A DNA stretch of 41,257 nt from UBA1715 sp045600045 (GCA_045600045.1 JAZRXD010000022.1:1-41257), one strand, 5' to 3'; shown: positions 1-7,974, counted from the stretch's first letter. Program-made: numbers and translations. The notes: generated from the sequence alone by a model not told the origin.

Positions 1-99
1 GATTACGCCTGTCTCAAATTCTTTTACGACTGACATTTTAAAAGACATTGGATAGTCTTTTTGTGTACGTTTAACGTACTGTTTTTCTTTTACTTCCAT
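1..99 (-). CDS. IS3-family transposase OrfA, N-terminal fragment
   Basis: A start codon at 99 on the minus strand opens a reading frame that runs off the left edge. The visible 33 residues begin MEVKEKQYVKRTQKDYPMSF and continue with KMSVVKEFETG. This basic start followed by the first helix of a helix-turn-helix is typical of OrfA proteins of IS3-type elements, which bind the element ends and are joined to OrfB by frameshifting. The terminal inverted repeat just upstream (116-134) supports the call. The rest of the protein is not in the window, so intactness cannot be judged. Confidence 0.7.
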   Translation of the reverse strand, partial: MEVKEKQYVKRTQKDYPMSFKMSVVKEFETGVI

Positions 100-134
100 T
101 TTACGTTACTTTTTTTGTAACGCTATTTTAGGAC
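1..134 (-). mobile_element. IS3-like insertion sequence, upstream end (partial)
   Basis: This is the terminal part of an insertion sequence that continues beyond the left edge. The outer tip is at 134. The 19-bp sequence at 116-134, read inward on the minus strand as GTCCTAAAATAGCGTTACA, recurs in the opposite orientation at 41124-41142, as expected of IS terminal inverted repeats. A transposase OrfA start lies 35 bp inside the tip. Assignment to the IS3 family rests only on the first 33 residues of that protein. Confidence 0.75.
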
Positions 135-152
135 GGGATAGAAGAAGAATAA

Positions 153-185
153 AAAAAGAGACGATATATTTTATCGTCTCTTTTT
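153..185 (-). terminator. Bidirectional intrinsic terminator after nrdJ
   Basis: GAGACGATA (158-166) pairs perfectly with TATCGTCTC (172-180) around a 5-nt loop. An A-run precedes the hairpin and a T-run follows it, so it can work on both strands. It lies just beyond the nrdJ stop codon and outside the insertion sequence tip at 134. Confidence 0.85.
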
Positions 186-210
186 CGTTAATTGAAAATG
201 TGCTGAACTA

Positions 211-2757
211 TCATCCGCACTTACTTGAACCACAATCTTTACAAATTAAACAACCTTCTTGGTAAATTAAGTTGGTACTTCCACAAGCCTCGCATTTCTT
301 GCCAGAAGTAACTTTCGTCCCGTCAGGAATGTATTTCTTCAATGCGCGTTCAATACCATTTTTCCAAGTGTTGATAGAATCTTCTTCAACGTGTAGTGAA
401 CCAATCAAACTAACGATTGTTTCAATTGGCATGCGGTGACGAAGAATACCAGAAATCAATTTAGCATAGTTCCAAAATTCTTCGTTAAACATACGGTTCA
501 ATCCATAGAAACGAACCGGATAACCTTGTTTGTCGGTATATTCGAAATCGTAGCGCGAACGGCCTGTAGATTTAACTTTTACTTTAATAATGCGTCCTTT
601 CTTGATTGATTTTGGAATAGGAAGCACGTCTTCGTCAACCTTACCAGTGAATATTTCGTATGGCTGACCTTCCATTAAACCAACAACGGCAATCCAACAT
701 TCTTCACCATTACGAAATCGAACAACGTCTGCATCCAAAGTTTCTGGTCTTTCTGGTGGAATGTAGCCCGAGCAAGTACATTGATGTTGATTATCTTTTG
801 TTGATTCAGAAACCAACACACCGGTACGACAACCATCACGGTAAACAGTAACACCTTTACAACCAACTTCCCATGCTTTCAAATACAATTCACCAACAAG
901 TTCTTCCGTTGCTGTACTTGGAAGATTGATTGTAACGCTGATAGAGTGGTCAACCCATTTCTGGATATCACCCTGCATTGTTACTTTTCCTAACCAGTCA
1001 ACATCGTTGGCAGTTGCGTTATGATATGGAGATTTTTCAAGAATTTCGTCAAGTTCTTTTTGTGGACAATTCTTTACTTCCTCTACATCGTAACCGTTGA
1101 TTTCCAACCAAGTAAGGAATTTATGGTGGAATACGCGATATTCTTCGAAAGCATCGCCTTTCTCGTCTGTAAAGGCAACTTTTACAGATTTGTCGTTAGG
1201 GTTAACTTTTCTACGACGAGTGTAAACTGGCATAAACAATGGTTCAATACCAGAAGTTGTTTGAGTCAACAAACTTGTTGAACCAGTTGGTGCAATTGTC
1301 AACATTGAAATGTTACGTCTTCCGTAAGCCATAATGTCGTTGTACAATTGTTCATCTTCAGCCTTAATACGAAGAAGGAACGCATTGTCTTTCTCTTTTT
1401 CTGCACTGAAAACTTGGAATGGGCCACGAAGTTTTGCCATTTCCATAGAAGCACGATATACTTCAAGAGCAAGAATTTTGTGAACTTTTGTTGAGAATGC
1501 AATTGCTTCAGGTGAACCATAACGATAGCCAAGAGCAGCCAACATATCGCCTTCGGCAGTGATACCAATACCAGTACGACGGCCATCAATAGCTTTTTGT
1601 TTAATTTTCATCCACAATTCTTTCTCAACACGTTTGATATCGAAACTTTCAGGGTCGGAATTGATTTTTGCCAATATCGCATCAATTTTTTCAAGTTCCA
1701 TATCAATGATGTTATCCATCATTCGTTGAGCGTATTTTGCATGCTCTTTGAATTTTTCGAAGTTGAAAGAAGCTTGTGGGGTGAATGGATTTTCCACATA
1801 TCCATATAAGTTGATTGCCAACAAACGGCAACTATCGTATGGACAAAGTGGAATTTCACCACAAGGGTTAGTCGAAACAGTCAAAAATCCTTTGTCGGCG
1901 TAGCAGTCAGGAATTGCTTCGCGATGAATTGTGTCCCAAAATAGGATTCCTGGTTCAGCCGATTTCCATGCATTGTGCACGATTTTGTTCCACAATTGGC
2001 GAGCGTCGATTTCGCGTGTAAATGTCGGTTTGTCCGAATCAATAGGATATTTTTGAACGTAAGTAGTGCCTTCTTTTACGGCATTCATAAATTCATCGTC
2101 AATGCGGACGGAAATATTTGCACCTGTAATTTTACCTTGTTCCAATTTCGCATCGATGAATTTTTCTGAATCTGGGTGCTTGATAGAGATACTCAACATT
2201 AACGCACCGCGACGGCCGTCTTGGGCAACTTCGCGTGTTGAATTTGAGTAACGTTCCATAAATGAAACGACACCAGTTGATGTTAACGCACTGTTGTTTA
2301 CTGGAGAACCTTTTGGACGAAGGTGCGACAAATCGTGCCCAACACCGCCACGACGTTTCATTAATTGAACTTGTTCTTCGTCGGTGCGCATAATGCCTCC
2401 GTAAGAATCGGCAGCTTGGCTTTGACCAATCACAAAACAGTTTGATAACGATGAAATTTGGAAATTGTTACCCATACCAGCCATTGGACTTCCTTGTGGA
2501 ACAATATACTTGAAGTCTTTCATCAAGTCGAAGAACTGTTGTTCCGACATTGGTTCTGGATAATTACTGTCGATGCGGGCCAACTCGCTTGCAAGACGAT
2601 GGTGCATATCGTCGGGATTCTTTTCGTAAATGTTTCCGAATGAATCTTTCAAAGCGTATTTACTCAACCAAACAGTTGCCGCCAACTCATCGCCTTTGAA
2701 ATATTTTTTTGTGCTTTCAAGGGCTTCATCGTACGAATACGTTTTTTGTTCTGCCAT
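211..2757 (-). CDS. nrdJ: Adenosylcobalamin-dependent (class II) ribonucleotide reductase
   Basis: This cytoplasmic enzyme reduces ribonucleotides to deoxyribonucleotides using a B12-derived radical and does not need oxygen. The 848 residues show the class II layout. Cys107 is the first redox cysteine (SLSNCF). Residues 297-304 are NPCGEIPL, with Cys299 as the thiyl-radical cysteine, Asn297 and Glu301 as catalytic partners, and Cys310 as the second redox cysteine. PTGS (490-493) binds phosphate. A TSCPD-type domain near residues 660-780 (CTCSGY) leads to a C-terminal cysteine-rich tail (CEACG, CKDCG, SSKCG) that probably re-reduces the active site. Length fits the family. The start at 2757 is preceded only by an A-rich stretch, which is normal in this phylum. 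No cobalamin riboswitch is visible upstream. Confidence 0.95.
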   Translation of the reverse strand: MAEQKTYSYDEALESTKKYFKGDELAATVWLSKYALKDSFGNIYEKNPDDMHHRLASELARIDSNYPEPMSEQQFFDLMKDFKYIVPQGSPMAGMGNNFQISSLSNCFVIGQSQAADSYGGIMRTDEEQVQLMKRRGGVGHDLSHLRPKGSPVNNSALTSTGVVSFMERYSNSTREVAQDGRRGALMLSISIKHPDSEKFIDAKLEQGKITGANISVRIDDEFMNAVKEGTTYVQKYPIDSDKPTFTREIDARQLWNKIVHNAWKSAEPGILFWDTIHREAIPDCYADKGFLTVSTNPCGEIPLCPYDSCRLLAINLYGYVENPFTPQASFNFEKFKEHAKYAQRMMDNIIDMELEKIDAILAKINSDPESFDIKRVEKELWMKIKQKAIDGRRTGIGITAEGDMLAALGYRYGSPEAIAFSTKVHKILALEVYRASMEMAKLRGPFQVFSAEKEKDNAFLLRIKAEDEQLYNDIMAYGRRNISMLTIAPTGSTSLLTQTTSGIEPLFMPVYTRRRKVNPNDKSVKVAFTDEKGDAFEEYRVFHHKFLTWLEINGYDVEEVKNCPQKELDEILEKSPYHNATANDVDWLGKVTMQGDIQKWVDHSISVTINLPSTATEELVGELYLKAWEVGCKGVTVYRDGCRTGVLVSESTKDNQHQCTCSGYIPPERPETLDADVVRFRNGEECWIAVVGLMEGQPYEIFTGKVDEDVLPIPKSIKKGRIIKVKVKSTGRSRYDFEYTDKQGYPVRFYGLNRMFNEEFWNYAKLISGILRHRMPIETIVSLIGSLHVEEDSINTWKNGIERALKKYIPDGTKVTSGKKCEACGSTNLIYQEGCLICKDCGSSKCG

Positions 2758-2796
2758 TTCTTTTTGTACTAACTATTTAACCGTTTCTTTTTGTTT

Positions 2797-2833
2797 ATGC
2801 TTTTTCACTTTAATTTTGGGGGAGAAAAAGCAT
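2797..2833. promoter_or_regulatory. Perfect 10-bp inverted repeat in the nrdJ upstream region
   Basis: ATGCTTTTTC (2797-2806) and GAAAAAGCAT (2824-2833) are perfectly complementary across a 17-nt spacer, about 40 nt upstream of the nrdJ start codon. It could be an operator or a leader hairpin. It does not resemble the NrdR box I know. The rest of the 326-bp gap (2758-3083) holds one more short inverted repeat (3009-3016 with 3024-3031) and nothing else I recognise. Confidence 0.4.
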
Positions 2834-3083
2834 GGCTAAATTATGGAGTTATTTGTTTCCGAAATGAAAATAAATATTGTAGTTATTCTCATTTTTTTAA
2901 CAATGTTAAAAGATGAATATGTTATCTGATTATCAGTAAGTTGTGGTTTTTTCTGACGATGAATTTTGTCAATGGTTGTTTTCTTGATTTGCAAGGACTT
3001 GTTATGCCATTCGCAATGACGAAAATTGCGAAAAATAAAAGAAATTGAGTAAAGGATTTCTCTAACTAATGTTTATGATTTTT

Positions 3084-3785
3084 TCAGTTTTTCATTGAAA
3101 AATTATCCGTGAAATCCAAAATACACGTCGCGTTTTTTTCTATGTTGAGCGAAACAATATGTCCACCTTTTTTCTTGTCCGTCGAAATAAAATGAAAATG
3201 CCATCCCGTGGAATTCAATCCCGAAAAATGATTCGGAAAATATACTCCGACAATAGTTCCGTCGAGCTGTTCGTATGAAAATTGGCGCTCGTCTGTTGCA
3301 AGAACTTCCATTAAAGGTTTATAAGGCTTTTTTAATTGGGCTAATTCACTACGTACTGTTATGTTTTGAAAATGTCCTTCAACTTTGACCATACAAATTT
3401 GATTTTTTGGATTGCTCGCCGAAAGTAGTGATGCAAGTTGTGTTTCGTTTAATTGTTCACTTGTTTGTATTTTCAAGTCTTTGTCGAACCACGAAATATT
3501 TGCAAAAGGAGTTGTTTCTTTCTTTTCTGCCATAATAACCGAACCATCTCCGAGTGCTTGGTACAATATCCCGTCAAGGATAATCATTTCTCCATTGATT
3601 TTGTCGAACGTTCCAACTCCAAAATCACCATGCTTTTTAAGTTCGGAAATAGGAAATGTGCCGTCGTAATTGCCGTTGAGTAGCGATTGTATGTTTGAAT
3701 ATTGAAACATTACGTCGCGTGAATCTGTTGAATGATTGCAAGAGAATAACAATACTGCTCCTAATAAAATGTAAAGGCGTTTCAT
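3084..3785 (-). CDS. Alpha-acetolactate decarboxylase, predicted lipoprotein
   Basis: The family converts 2-acetolactate to acetoin (EC 4.1.1.5) with a Zn2+ bound by histidines. The family pattern is clear: GDFGVGTFDKINGEMIILDG near the N-terminal third, then GWHFHFIS and KGGHIV, which carry the metal-binding histidines. The protein starts with a short hydrophobic segment ending LLFSC, a lipoprotein signal, so the enzyme is probably exported and lipid-anchored rather than cytoplasmic. I use the Met at 3785 and not the one at 3803 because a promoter -7 box (3801-3808) covers the earlier codon, and the signal peptide then begins MKRLYILL. No acetolactate synthase or butanediol dehydrogenase gene is nearby. 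The gene is divergent from the methyltransferase-like gene. Confidence 0.85.
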   Translation of the reverse strand: MKRLYILLGAVLLFSCNHSTDSRDVMFQYSNIQSLLNGNYDGTFPISELKKHGDFGVGTFDKINGEMIILDGILYQALGDGSVIMAEKKETTPFANISWFDKDLKIQTSEQLNETQLASLLSASNPKNQICMVKVEGHFQNITVRSELAQLKKPYKPLMEVLATDERQFSYEQLDGTIVGVYFPNHFSGLNSTGWHFHFISTDKKKGGHIVSLNIEKNATCILDFTDNFSMKN

Positions 3786-3800
3786 ACAAAATGATTTTTC

Positions 3801-3808
3801 CAAATTTA
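3801..3808 (-). promoter_or_regulatory. Bacteroidota -7 box for the acetolactate decarboxylase gene
   Basis: On the minus strand the sequence reads TAAATTTG, a match to TAnnTTTG, 15 nt upstream of the start codon at 3785. It fixes the start downstream of the alternative Met at 3803. Confidence 0.6.
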
Positions 3809-3844
3809 CAAATTAAGATTTTTCTGTTATTGAACGAAACTATG

Positions 3845-3852
3845 TATTTTTG
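3845..3852 (+). promoter_or_regulatory. Bacteroidota -7 box only 4 nt before a start codon
   Basis: TATTTTTG matches TAnnTTTG. The only good start codon of the downstream gene is at 3857, so transcription would begin at or within a few bases of the ATG, implying a leaderless or nearly leaderless mRNA. Confidence 0.45.
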
Positions 3853-3856
3853 TTAT

Positions 3857-4642
3857 ATGAAGTTTTTAGAAAAAATATTCGGGAAAAAATCGTTGCGCTC
3901 AATCGCTCGAAATGCTGGTTATGTAAAGGACCAGTTAGGAATTCGAAACAGATACATCCGCGAAAGTGGAGGTTGGAATTCTCATCTCGACAATACAAAA
4001 AAATATATTCTCGATTCTATGGAATGTGCGCGGAAAAGAATTTCCGTGGCAGTTCTTGGTAGTGGTTGGTTGCTTGATGTTCCTATCGAAGATTTGGCTT
4101 CAAATTTCGACCAAGTGCATTTATATGATATTGTTCATCCTGAACAAATAGTGGTGAAAATGAAAAAGTTCCCGAATGTCCATTTGTTTTCCGTTGATTT
4201 GACTGGCGGTGTAGTGGAATTGGCACGAAATTCATCTTCTTTTTCGGATTTTATGTGTTGCTTGAAACAACGTTTTCCTGATTTCCGTTTTGAACAATAT
4301 GATTTGGTTATTTCTGTGAATTTATTGAATCAGTTGGATATAATATTATGTGATTATCTTTCTGATAAATTTCATGTCAATGCGGAACAATTGGGTCTTG
4401 TACGCAAAATGGTTCAACAAAATCATGTTGATTGTTTGCCGAAAGGTAAAACATGTTTAATTACTGATTTTCAAGAAGAAAATACGTCGGTGTTGGATGC
4501 AACAGTTCAAACAAAGAATTTATTGTATTGCTCAATGCCCGATTCAAATCACGAAAAAGAATGGAATTGGTTGTTTGACTCCAATCAAATGTACCATAAA
4601 GGACAAAATACTGTGTTGAAAGTCAAGGCTATGAGATTTTGA
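3857..4642 (+). CDS. Putative SAM-dependent methyltransferase-like protein
   Basis: The 261-residue protein has no signal peptide. A glycine-bearing strand-loop (VAVLGSGWLLDVP, about residues 65-77) is followed by an acidic strand end (VHLYDIV) and later YDLVISVNLLNQL and TCLITDF, the order expected of a Rossmann-fold class I methyltransferase: SAM-binding loop, acidic residue binding the ribose, then the motif IV strand. The GxGxG loop is not canonical, so activity is uncertain and the substrate is unknown. The start at 3857 is chosen because the upstream in-frame Met codons fall in the divergent promoter region. It lies 52 bp before the pentapeptide-type lipoprotein gene. Confidence 0.5.
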   Translation: MKFLEKIFGKKSLRSIARNAGYVKDQLGIRNRYIRESGGWNSHLDNTKKYILDSMECARKRISVAVLGSGWLLDVPIEDLASNFDQVHLYDIVHPEQIVVKMKKFPNVHLFSVDLTGGVVELARNSSSFSDFMCCLKQRFPDFRFEQYDLVISVNLLNQLDIILCDYLSDKFHVNAEQLGLVRKMVQQNHVDCLPKGKTCLITDFQEENTSVLDATVQTKNLLYCSMPDSNHEKEWNWLFDSNQMYHKGQNTVLKVKAMRF

Positions 4643-4694
4643 AAATCAACCGATTGTAAAAAATCATATATTTACGTTCACAAAAAAGAAGACT

Positions 4695-5528
4695 ATGAAA
4701 TTGTACAAATCATTGCTGCTTTGCTTAGGCGTTTTCGTTTCGTCGTGTTCGCATGCCGAACAACGTGAAATAAAGTCGTCTGATTTTATGAAAGATTTGA
4801 AAAAAGGTAAATCAATTACTGTTGTGAATAAAATAATTCTCGACGATGTGAATTTTTCATCTACAGAGAATTATCAAATAGTTGGAACACAAATTCAAAA
4901 CGTAATAGAGGGGAATGTTTGTTTCGTAAATTGCATATTTATGGGCGATGTGATGGCTGGTGGTGTGTATGAGAAACTTCCTGTTTCAACCAAATTTAAC
5001 AATAATTTAGTGTTTACTAATTGCGATTTCCGAGGCGTTGTGAGTTTTGACAATGCGGTTGTTAAGGGAACGGTAAATTTCAACAAGGCAAAATTTCTGA
5101 AACCTACGTCGTTCATTAATTTGATGGTCTGGGCGAAAGATTCTTATTTCTCTGAAATCGAAGCTGAATCGCTCGTTGCGTTTGACTATGCATCGTTTGC
5201 TGGTAATTTTTATTGTATGGATGGTAAGTTCAAAGAAAATTTTTCGTTGCAGAATGTGTCTATCAACGGAAAATTGATGGCGAATGGCCTCTTGTGTTCT
5301 AAATTAGCAGAATTCGATGGCCTCTCGGTTCGTCAAAGTTCATTGTTTAATTATTCTAAATTTGAAACTCTGCCTTCTTTCATCAAGGCTCGTTTCTACG
5401 ACGATGCTTCGTTTGTTGATGTGCAAGTTCCGGATGATGGCGATTTTTTGAAGGGGTCCGAAGCATATTTCTTTGGAAAACTTATATATAAAGATAGTGT
5501 GACACCAAGTAAAGTTGAATTAAAATAA
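4695..5528 (+). CDS. Lipoprotein with pentapeptide-like repeats
   Basis: The 277-residue protein begins with a lipoprotein signal ending VSSC (Cys18). From about residue 70 it shows short strands with an aromatic or small residue every five positions (for example CDFRG, VSFDN, VNFNK, AKF, ASFAG), suggesting an irregular right-handed beta-helix of the pentapeptide type. I cannot name a family member. It sits 6 bp before the papain-like protease gene, so the two are probably co-transcribed and both tethered at the envelope. It could be a partner or inhibitor of that protease, but nothing in the sequence proves this. Confidence 0.55.
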   Translation: MKLYKSLLLCLGVFVSSCSHAEQREIKSSDFMKDLKKGKSITVVNKIILDDVNFSSTENYQIVGTQIQNVIEGNVCFVNCIFMGDVMAGGVYEKLPVSTKFNNNLVFTNCDFRGVVSFDNAVVKGTVNFNKAKFLKPTSFINLMVWAKDSYFSEIEAESLVAFDYASFAGNFYCMDGKFKENFSLQNVSINGKLMANGLLCSKLAEFDGLSVRQSSLFNYSKFETLPSFIKARFYDDASFVDVQVPDDGDFLKGSEAYFFGKLIYKDSVTPSKVELK

Positions 5529-5534
5529 AGAATT

Positions 5535-7196
5535 ATGAGACTACAAAATTTGAAATCAAAAATTTGCAGAGTAACATTCCCGCTTATGATGTGCGGATGC
5601 TTGTTGTTCCAAAGTTGTGAAAATGAGGTTCTTAACCAGTTGATGATTGATATTTTGGTGTCGGCAGCTTCTGGTTGGTTGGCCGATGATGAAGATATGG
5701 ATAATATTCCTGAAGATATTGTCGTGGTTGATCCCGATGGTGCAACATTTGCATCAAAAGTCGATTTGTCGTCGAAATTTCCTCCGATTGGCGACCAAGG
5801 TAGCTATGGAACATGTGTTGTATGGGCAAGTGGATACAATTTGAAGACAGCTTTGGATGCAATCGACAATGGTTGGTCTTCGTCTCAATTGTCAAACAAA
5901 TCTAATCAAACAAGTCCCGCCGATTTGTGGGCTGCAATTCCTTCAAAAGATCGCGGAACAGGTTGTAATGGAACAAATTTCGAACCTGCGTTGACAGCTT
6001 TGATTTCGAAAGGTGCAGCGTCGTTAAATAGCGTTCCATATTCGGGTATCAATTGTTCGGCAACATCGTCAAAAGGTAATTCATCAAGTAAATTGGCTAA
6101 TTATCGAAAAATTTGTGATGGCAAAGAAGGTATGACGGTAAATAATTTCAAATATTATTTGAATCAAGGTCGTCCTATTGTGATTGGTGCTCAACTTGGC
6201 GATAATTTTATGTCTTGGAATAGTTCTGCTGTTATTAAATCGGATACGTACAATAATAAGGGTATGCAACACGCATATCATGCAATGGTTCTTTCCGGTT
6301 ACGATGATAGCAAACATGCTTTTAGAGTTCGAAATTCATGGGGAACTTCATGGGGCGATAATGGAAGTATTTGGGTTGATTACGATTTCTTCTTGAAAAG
6401 TTTTGTGTTTGCCGCTTTTGTTGCTCAAAACGAGGCATCGGTTTCTTTTGTTGGTAGTTCCATTGCTTCAACAGATTTGACTTCGGGCTACGATTTGTTG
6501 GCGTATTCCGCTAATGACGAAATTGATTCCGATGGTGATTCTAATTTGGATAGAATATTTTCGTATTCGGTATATAATTCGGGAACCAAAAAGATTTACG
6601 CTTCGCAAAACTGGTCGATTCTCTATATGTATTACAATGCCAATAATGCAAAAGATTACGAAATAATTTATGAAGATTATTATTCCGAAGATTTTGGTGA
6701 CAATGATGATCACATGGATGTATTGCCGGACGGAACAACAGATGCAATGCGCGGTGGCTATTGGAATAATTTTGATGTGGCTTCAGGTGAGCAAGTCGGC
6801 GATGAATATTCTATATCGTACAGTATGCCAAAAATTACAGGAAAATACTATTTGGTTGTTGTTGCCGATGCGTTTGATGCGATTGCAGAAGGGAATGAGG
6901 ATAACAATTTCTATTACATTACGGCGGAAAATGGTAAACCTCTTGAGTTTGTGAATGGTGTGATTCAAAATGAAATGAAGTCATATTCTTTGAAAGCTTT
7001 GAAAACACCTACGCAATTTGGTAATACCGAAACACAAACCCCAGTTTGTGCAGGGAATTTGAATGCATATACTCCGGCAGAAATAAGTCGTTTGTTGCTA
7101 CACGACAAAGCAAATGGACAATTGGATTCTAAAGTCGCTGCATATCGTTTAAAATCTGCGGATGTTTCTATGGCAAAGAAAGTTGCTAAAAAATAA
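5535..7196 (+). CDS. Papain-family (C1A) cysteine protease lipoprotein with CARDB-like domain
   Basis: A lipoprotein signal ends LFQSC (Cys28). The catalytic domain, about residues 78-300, has the full papain set: oxyanion Gln88 and nucleophile Cys94 in GDQGSYGTCVVWA, His249 in YHAMVLSGYDD, and Asn267 in RNSWGTSWGDNG. Little sequence separates the lipid anchor from the catalytic domain, so there is no normal papain propeptide. A second domain at about 320-480 ends with GNEDNNFYYI, as in CARDB adhesion-type modules. The C-terminal tail is not recognised. The product is probably surface-anchored and may degrade external protein. It follows the pentapeptide-like lipoprotein gene by 6 bp. Confidence 0.85.
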   Translation: MRLQNLKSKICRVTFPLMMCGCLLFQSCENEVLNQLMIDILVSAASGWLADDEDMDNIPEDIVVVDPDGATFASKVDLSSKFPPIGDQGSYGTCVVWASGYNLKTALDAIDNGWSSSQLSNKSNQTSPADLWAAIPSKDRGTGCNGTNFEPALTALISKGAASLNSVPYSGINCSATSSKGNSSSKLANYRKICDGKEGMTVNNFKYYLNQGRPIVIGAQLGDNFMSWNSSAVIKSDTYNNKGMQHAYHAMVLSGYDDSKHAFRVRNSWGTSWGDNGSIWVDYDFFLKSFVFAAFVAQNEASVSFVGSSIASTDLTSGYDLLAYSANDEIDSDGDSNLDRIFSYSVYNSGTKKIYASQNWSILYMYYNANNAKDYEIIYEDYYSEDFGDNDDHMDVLPDGTTDAMRGGYWNNFDVASGEQVGDEYSISYSMPKITGKYYLVVVADAFDAIAEGNEDNNFYYITAENGKPLEFVNGVIQNEMKSYSLKALKTPTQFGNTETQTPVCAGNLNAYTPAEISRLLLHDKANGQLDSKVAAYRLKSADVSMAKKVAKK

Positions 7197-7199
7197 AAA

Positions 7200-7226
7200 T
7201 CCCGATAGAAATAAATTCTACCGGGA
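7200..7226 (-). terminator. Terminator between convergent genes
   Basis: TCCCGATAGAA (7200-7210) pairs with TTCTACCGGGA (7216-7226) with one mismatch. Read on the minus strand it is followed by a T-rich run, so it mainly ends the PAPKPAP-repeat gene. It also lies 4 nt beyond the protease stop codon. Confidence 0.75.
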
Positions 7227-7255
7227 CTGTCAAAAATTGAAAAAAGAAACGGTTA

Positions 7256-7912
7256 TTATTTTCTTGTTGCAACAGAGCTTTTTGGACCGTAGTGTGTTGT
7301 ACTCTTGTTGTTAGAAGGTGCAGGTTTGGCATTGTTGTTTTTTGGTGCCGGTGCAGCCTTGTGATTGTCCTTAGGAGCTGGCTTTGGAGCAGGTGTGGCC
7401 TTGCTAGGAGCAGGCTTTGGTGCTGGAGCAGCTTTCTTAGGAGCTGGTTTCGGAGCTGGCGCAGCATGATGTGGAGCTGGTTTTGGCGCTGGAGCTACGT
7501 GATGAGGAGCTGGCTTTGGTGTAGAATGATACACTGGTCTTGGAGCCGGAGCTGCTACATGAACTCTTCTTGGATATGGAGTTAAATCTATCACTACAGC
7601 AGGCGCGTCTTTTACACTTGAAATGTACATCTTGTTGTCGCCAGTAAACGTTGCGTAAACCGTTGTGTTTCTTGGAATGTCGATTGAATAATCATATAAT
7701 AATTCAAAAGTATTTCCTTCTGTGTAGATTTCCATTCCGTATCTTCCGGTTGGCAAATAACCTACGTTTACTTTGTTGTTGTAAGAGTAATATTTTTCTC
7801 CGTTGATGAAAACTGAAAATGGAATATCTATTTTTCCAGTAATAACTAATTCCGATGCAAACATGTGAGCTGAGCTACATACAATTGCTAAAATTACCAT
7901 TAAACGTTTCAT
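7256..7912 (-). CDS. Secreted protein with proline/alanine/lysine repeat tail
   Basis: A Sec signal peptide (about residues 1-19) precedes a small beta-rich domain (about 20-110) that resembles PEGA-type domains. From residue 121 to 199 the protein is a low-complexity tail. Five tandem 11-residue units of the form PKPAPxxAAPA run from about residue 132 to 187, then degenerate and end in a basic C-terminus. Such tails are often extended, cationic spacers in the cell wall or periplasm. The function is unknown. The start is unusually well supported for this phylum by an AGGAGG Shine-Dalgarno sequence at 7921-7926, 8 nt upstream. Confidence 0.7.
   Translation of the reverse strand: MKRLMVILAIVCSSAHMFASELVITGKIDIPFSVFINGEKYYSYNNKVNVGYLPTGRYGMEIYTEGNTFELLYDYSIDIPRNTTVYATFTGDNKMYISSVKDAPAVVIDLTPYPRRVHVAAPAPRPVYHSTPKPAPHHVAPAPKPAPHHAAPAPKPAPKKAAPAPKPAPSKATPAPKPAPKDNHKAAPAPKNNNAKPAPSNNKSTTHYGPKSSVATRK
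7316..7552 (-). repeat. 33-bp coding tandem repeat (PAPKPAP units)
   Basis: The region encodes about five 11-residue units, imperfect at DNA level, where xx in PKPAPxxAAPA changes between HH, KK and SK. It is prone to expansion or contraction by slippage, so copy number may differ between strains. Confidence 0.75.
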
Positions 7913-7920
7913 GACTCTGT

Positions 7921-7926
7921 CCTCCT
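7921..7926 (-). promoter_or_regulatory. Strong Shine-Dalgarno sequence AGGAGG
   Basis: On the minus strand AGGAGG lies 8 nt before the start codon at 7912. Most genes in this window have only A-rich upstream sequence, as usual in Bacteroidota, so a full anti-16S match is exceptional here. Confidence 0.6.
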
Positions 7927-7945
7927 ATACTTTAAATTAGACTTT

Positions 7946-7974
7946 GTTGTTTGCATAGACAAAAAGCAAACAAC
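7946..7974. promoter_or_regulatory. 9-bp inverted repeat upstream of the PAPKPAP-repeat gene
   Basis: GTTGTTTGC (7946-7954) and GCAAACAAC (7966-7974) are perfectly complementary with an 11-nt spacer, 20 nt upstream of the Shine-Dalgarno sequence. It may be an operator or a leader stem-loop. Confidence 0.35.

Noticed and set aside
3009..3031. Inverted repeat TTCGCAAT/ATTGCGAA as a terminator for the acetolactate decarboxylase gene
   Set aside because: The stem is only 8 bp and lacks a T-run on the minus strand where it would be needed.
2758..3083. Cobalamin riboswitch upstream of the B12-dependent reductase
   Set aside because: I looked for the B12-box and the usual long leader on the minus strand and saw neither.
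7292..7585. Open frame on the plus strand rich in Arg, Trp and Ser opposite the PAPKPAP-repeat gene
   Set aside because: It is the antisense shadow of the proline/alanine repeats; composition is set by the repeat and there is no start context.
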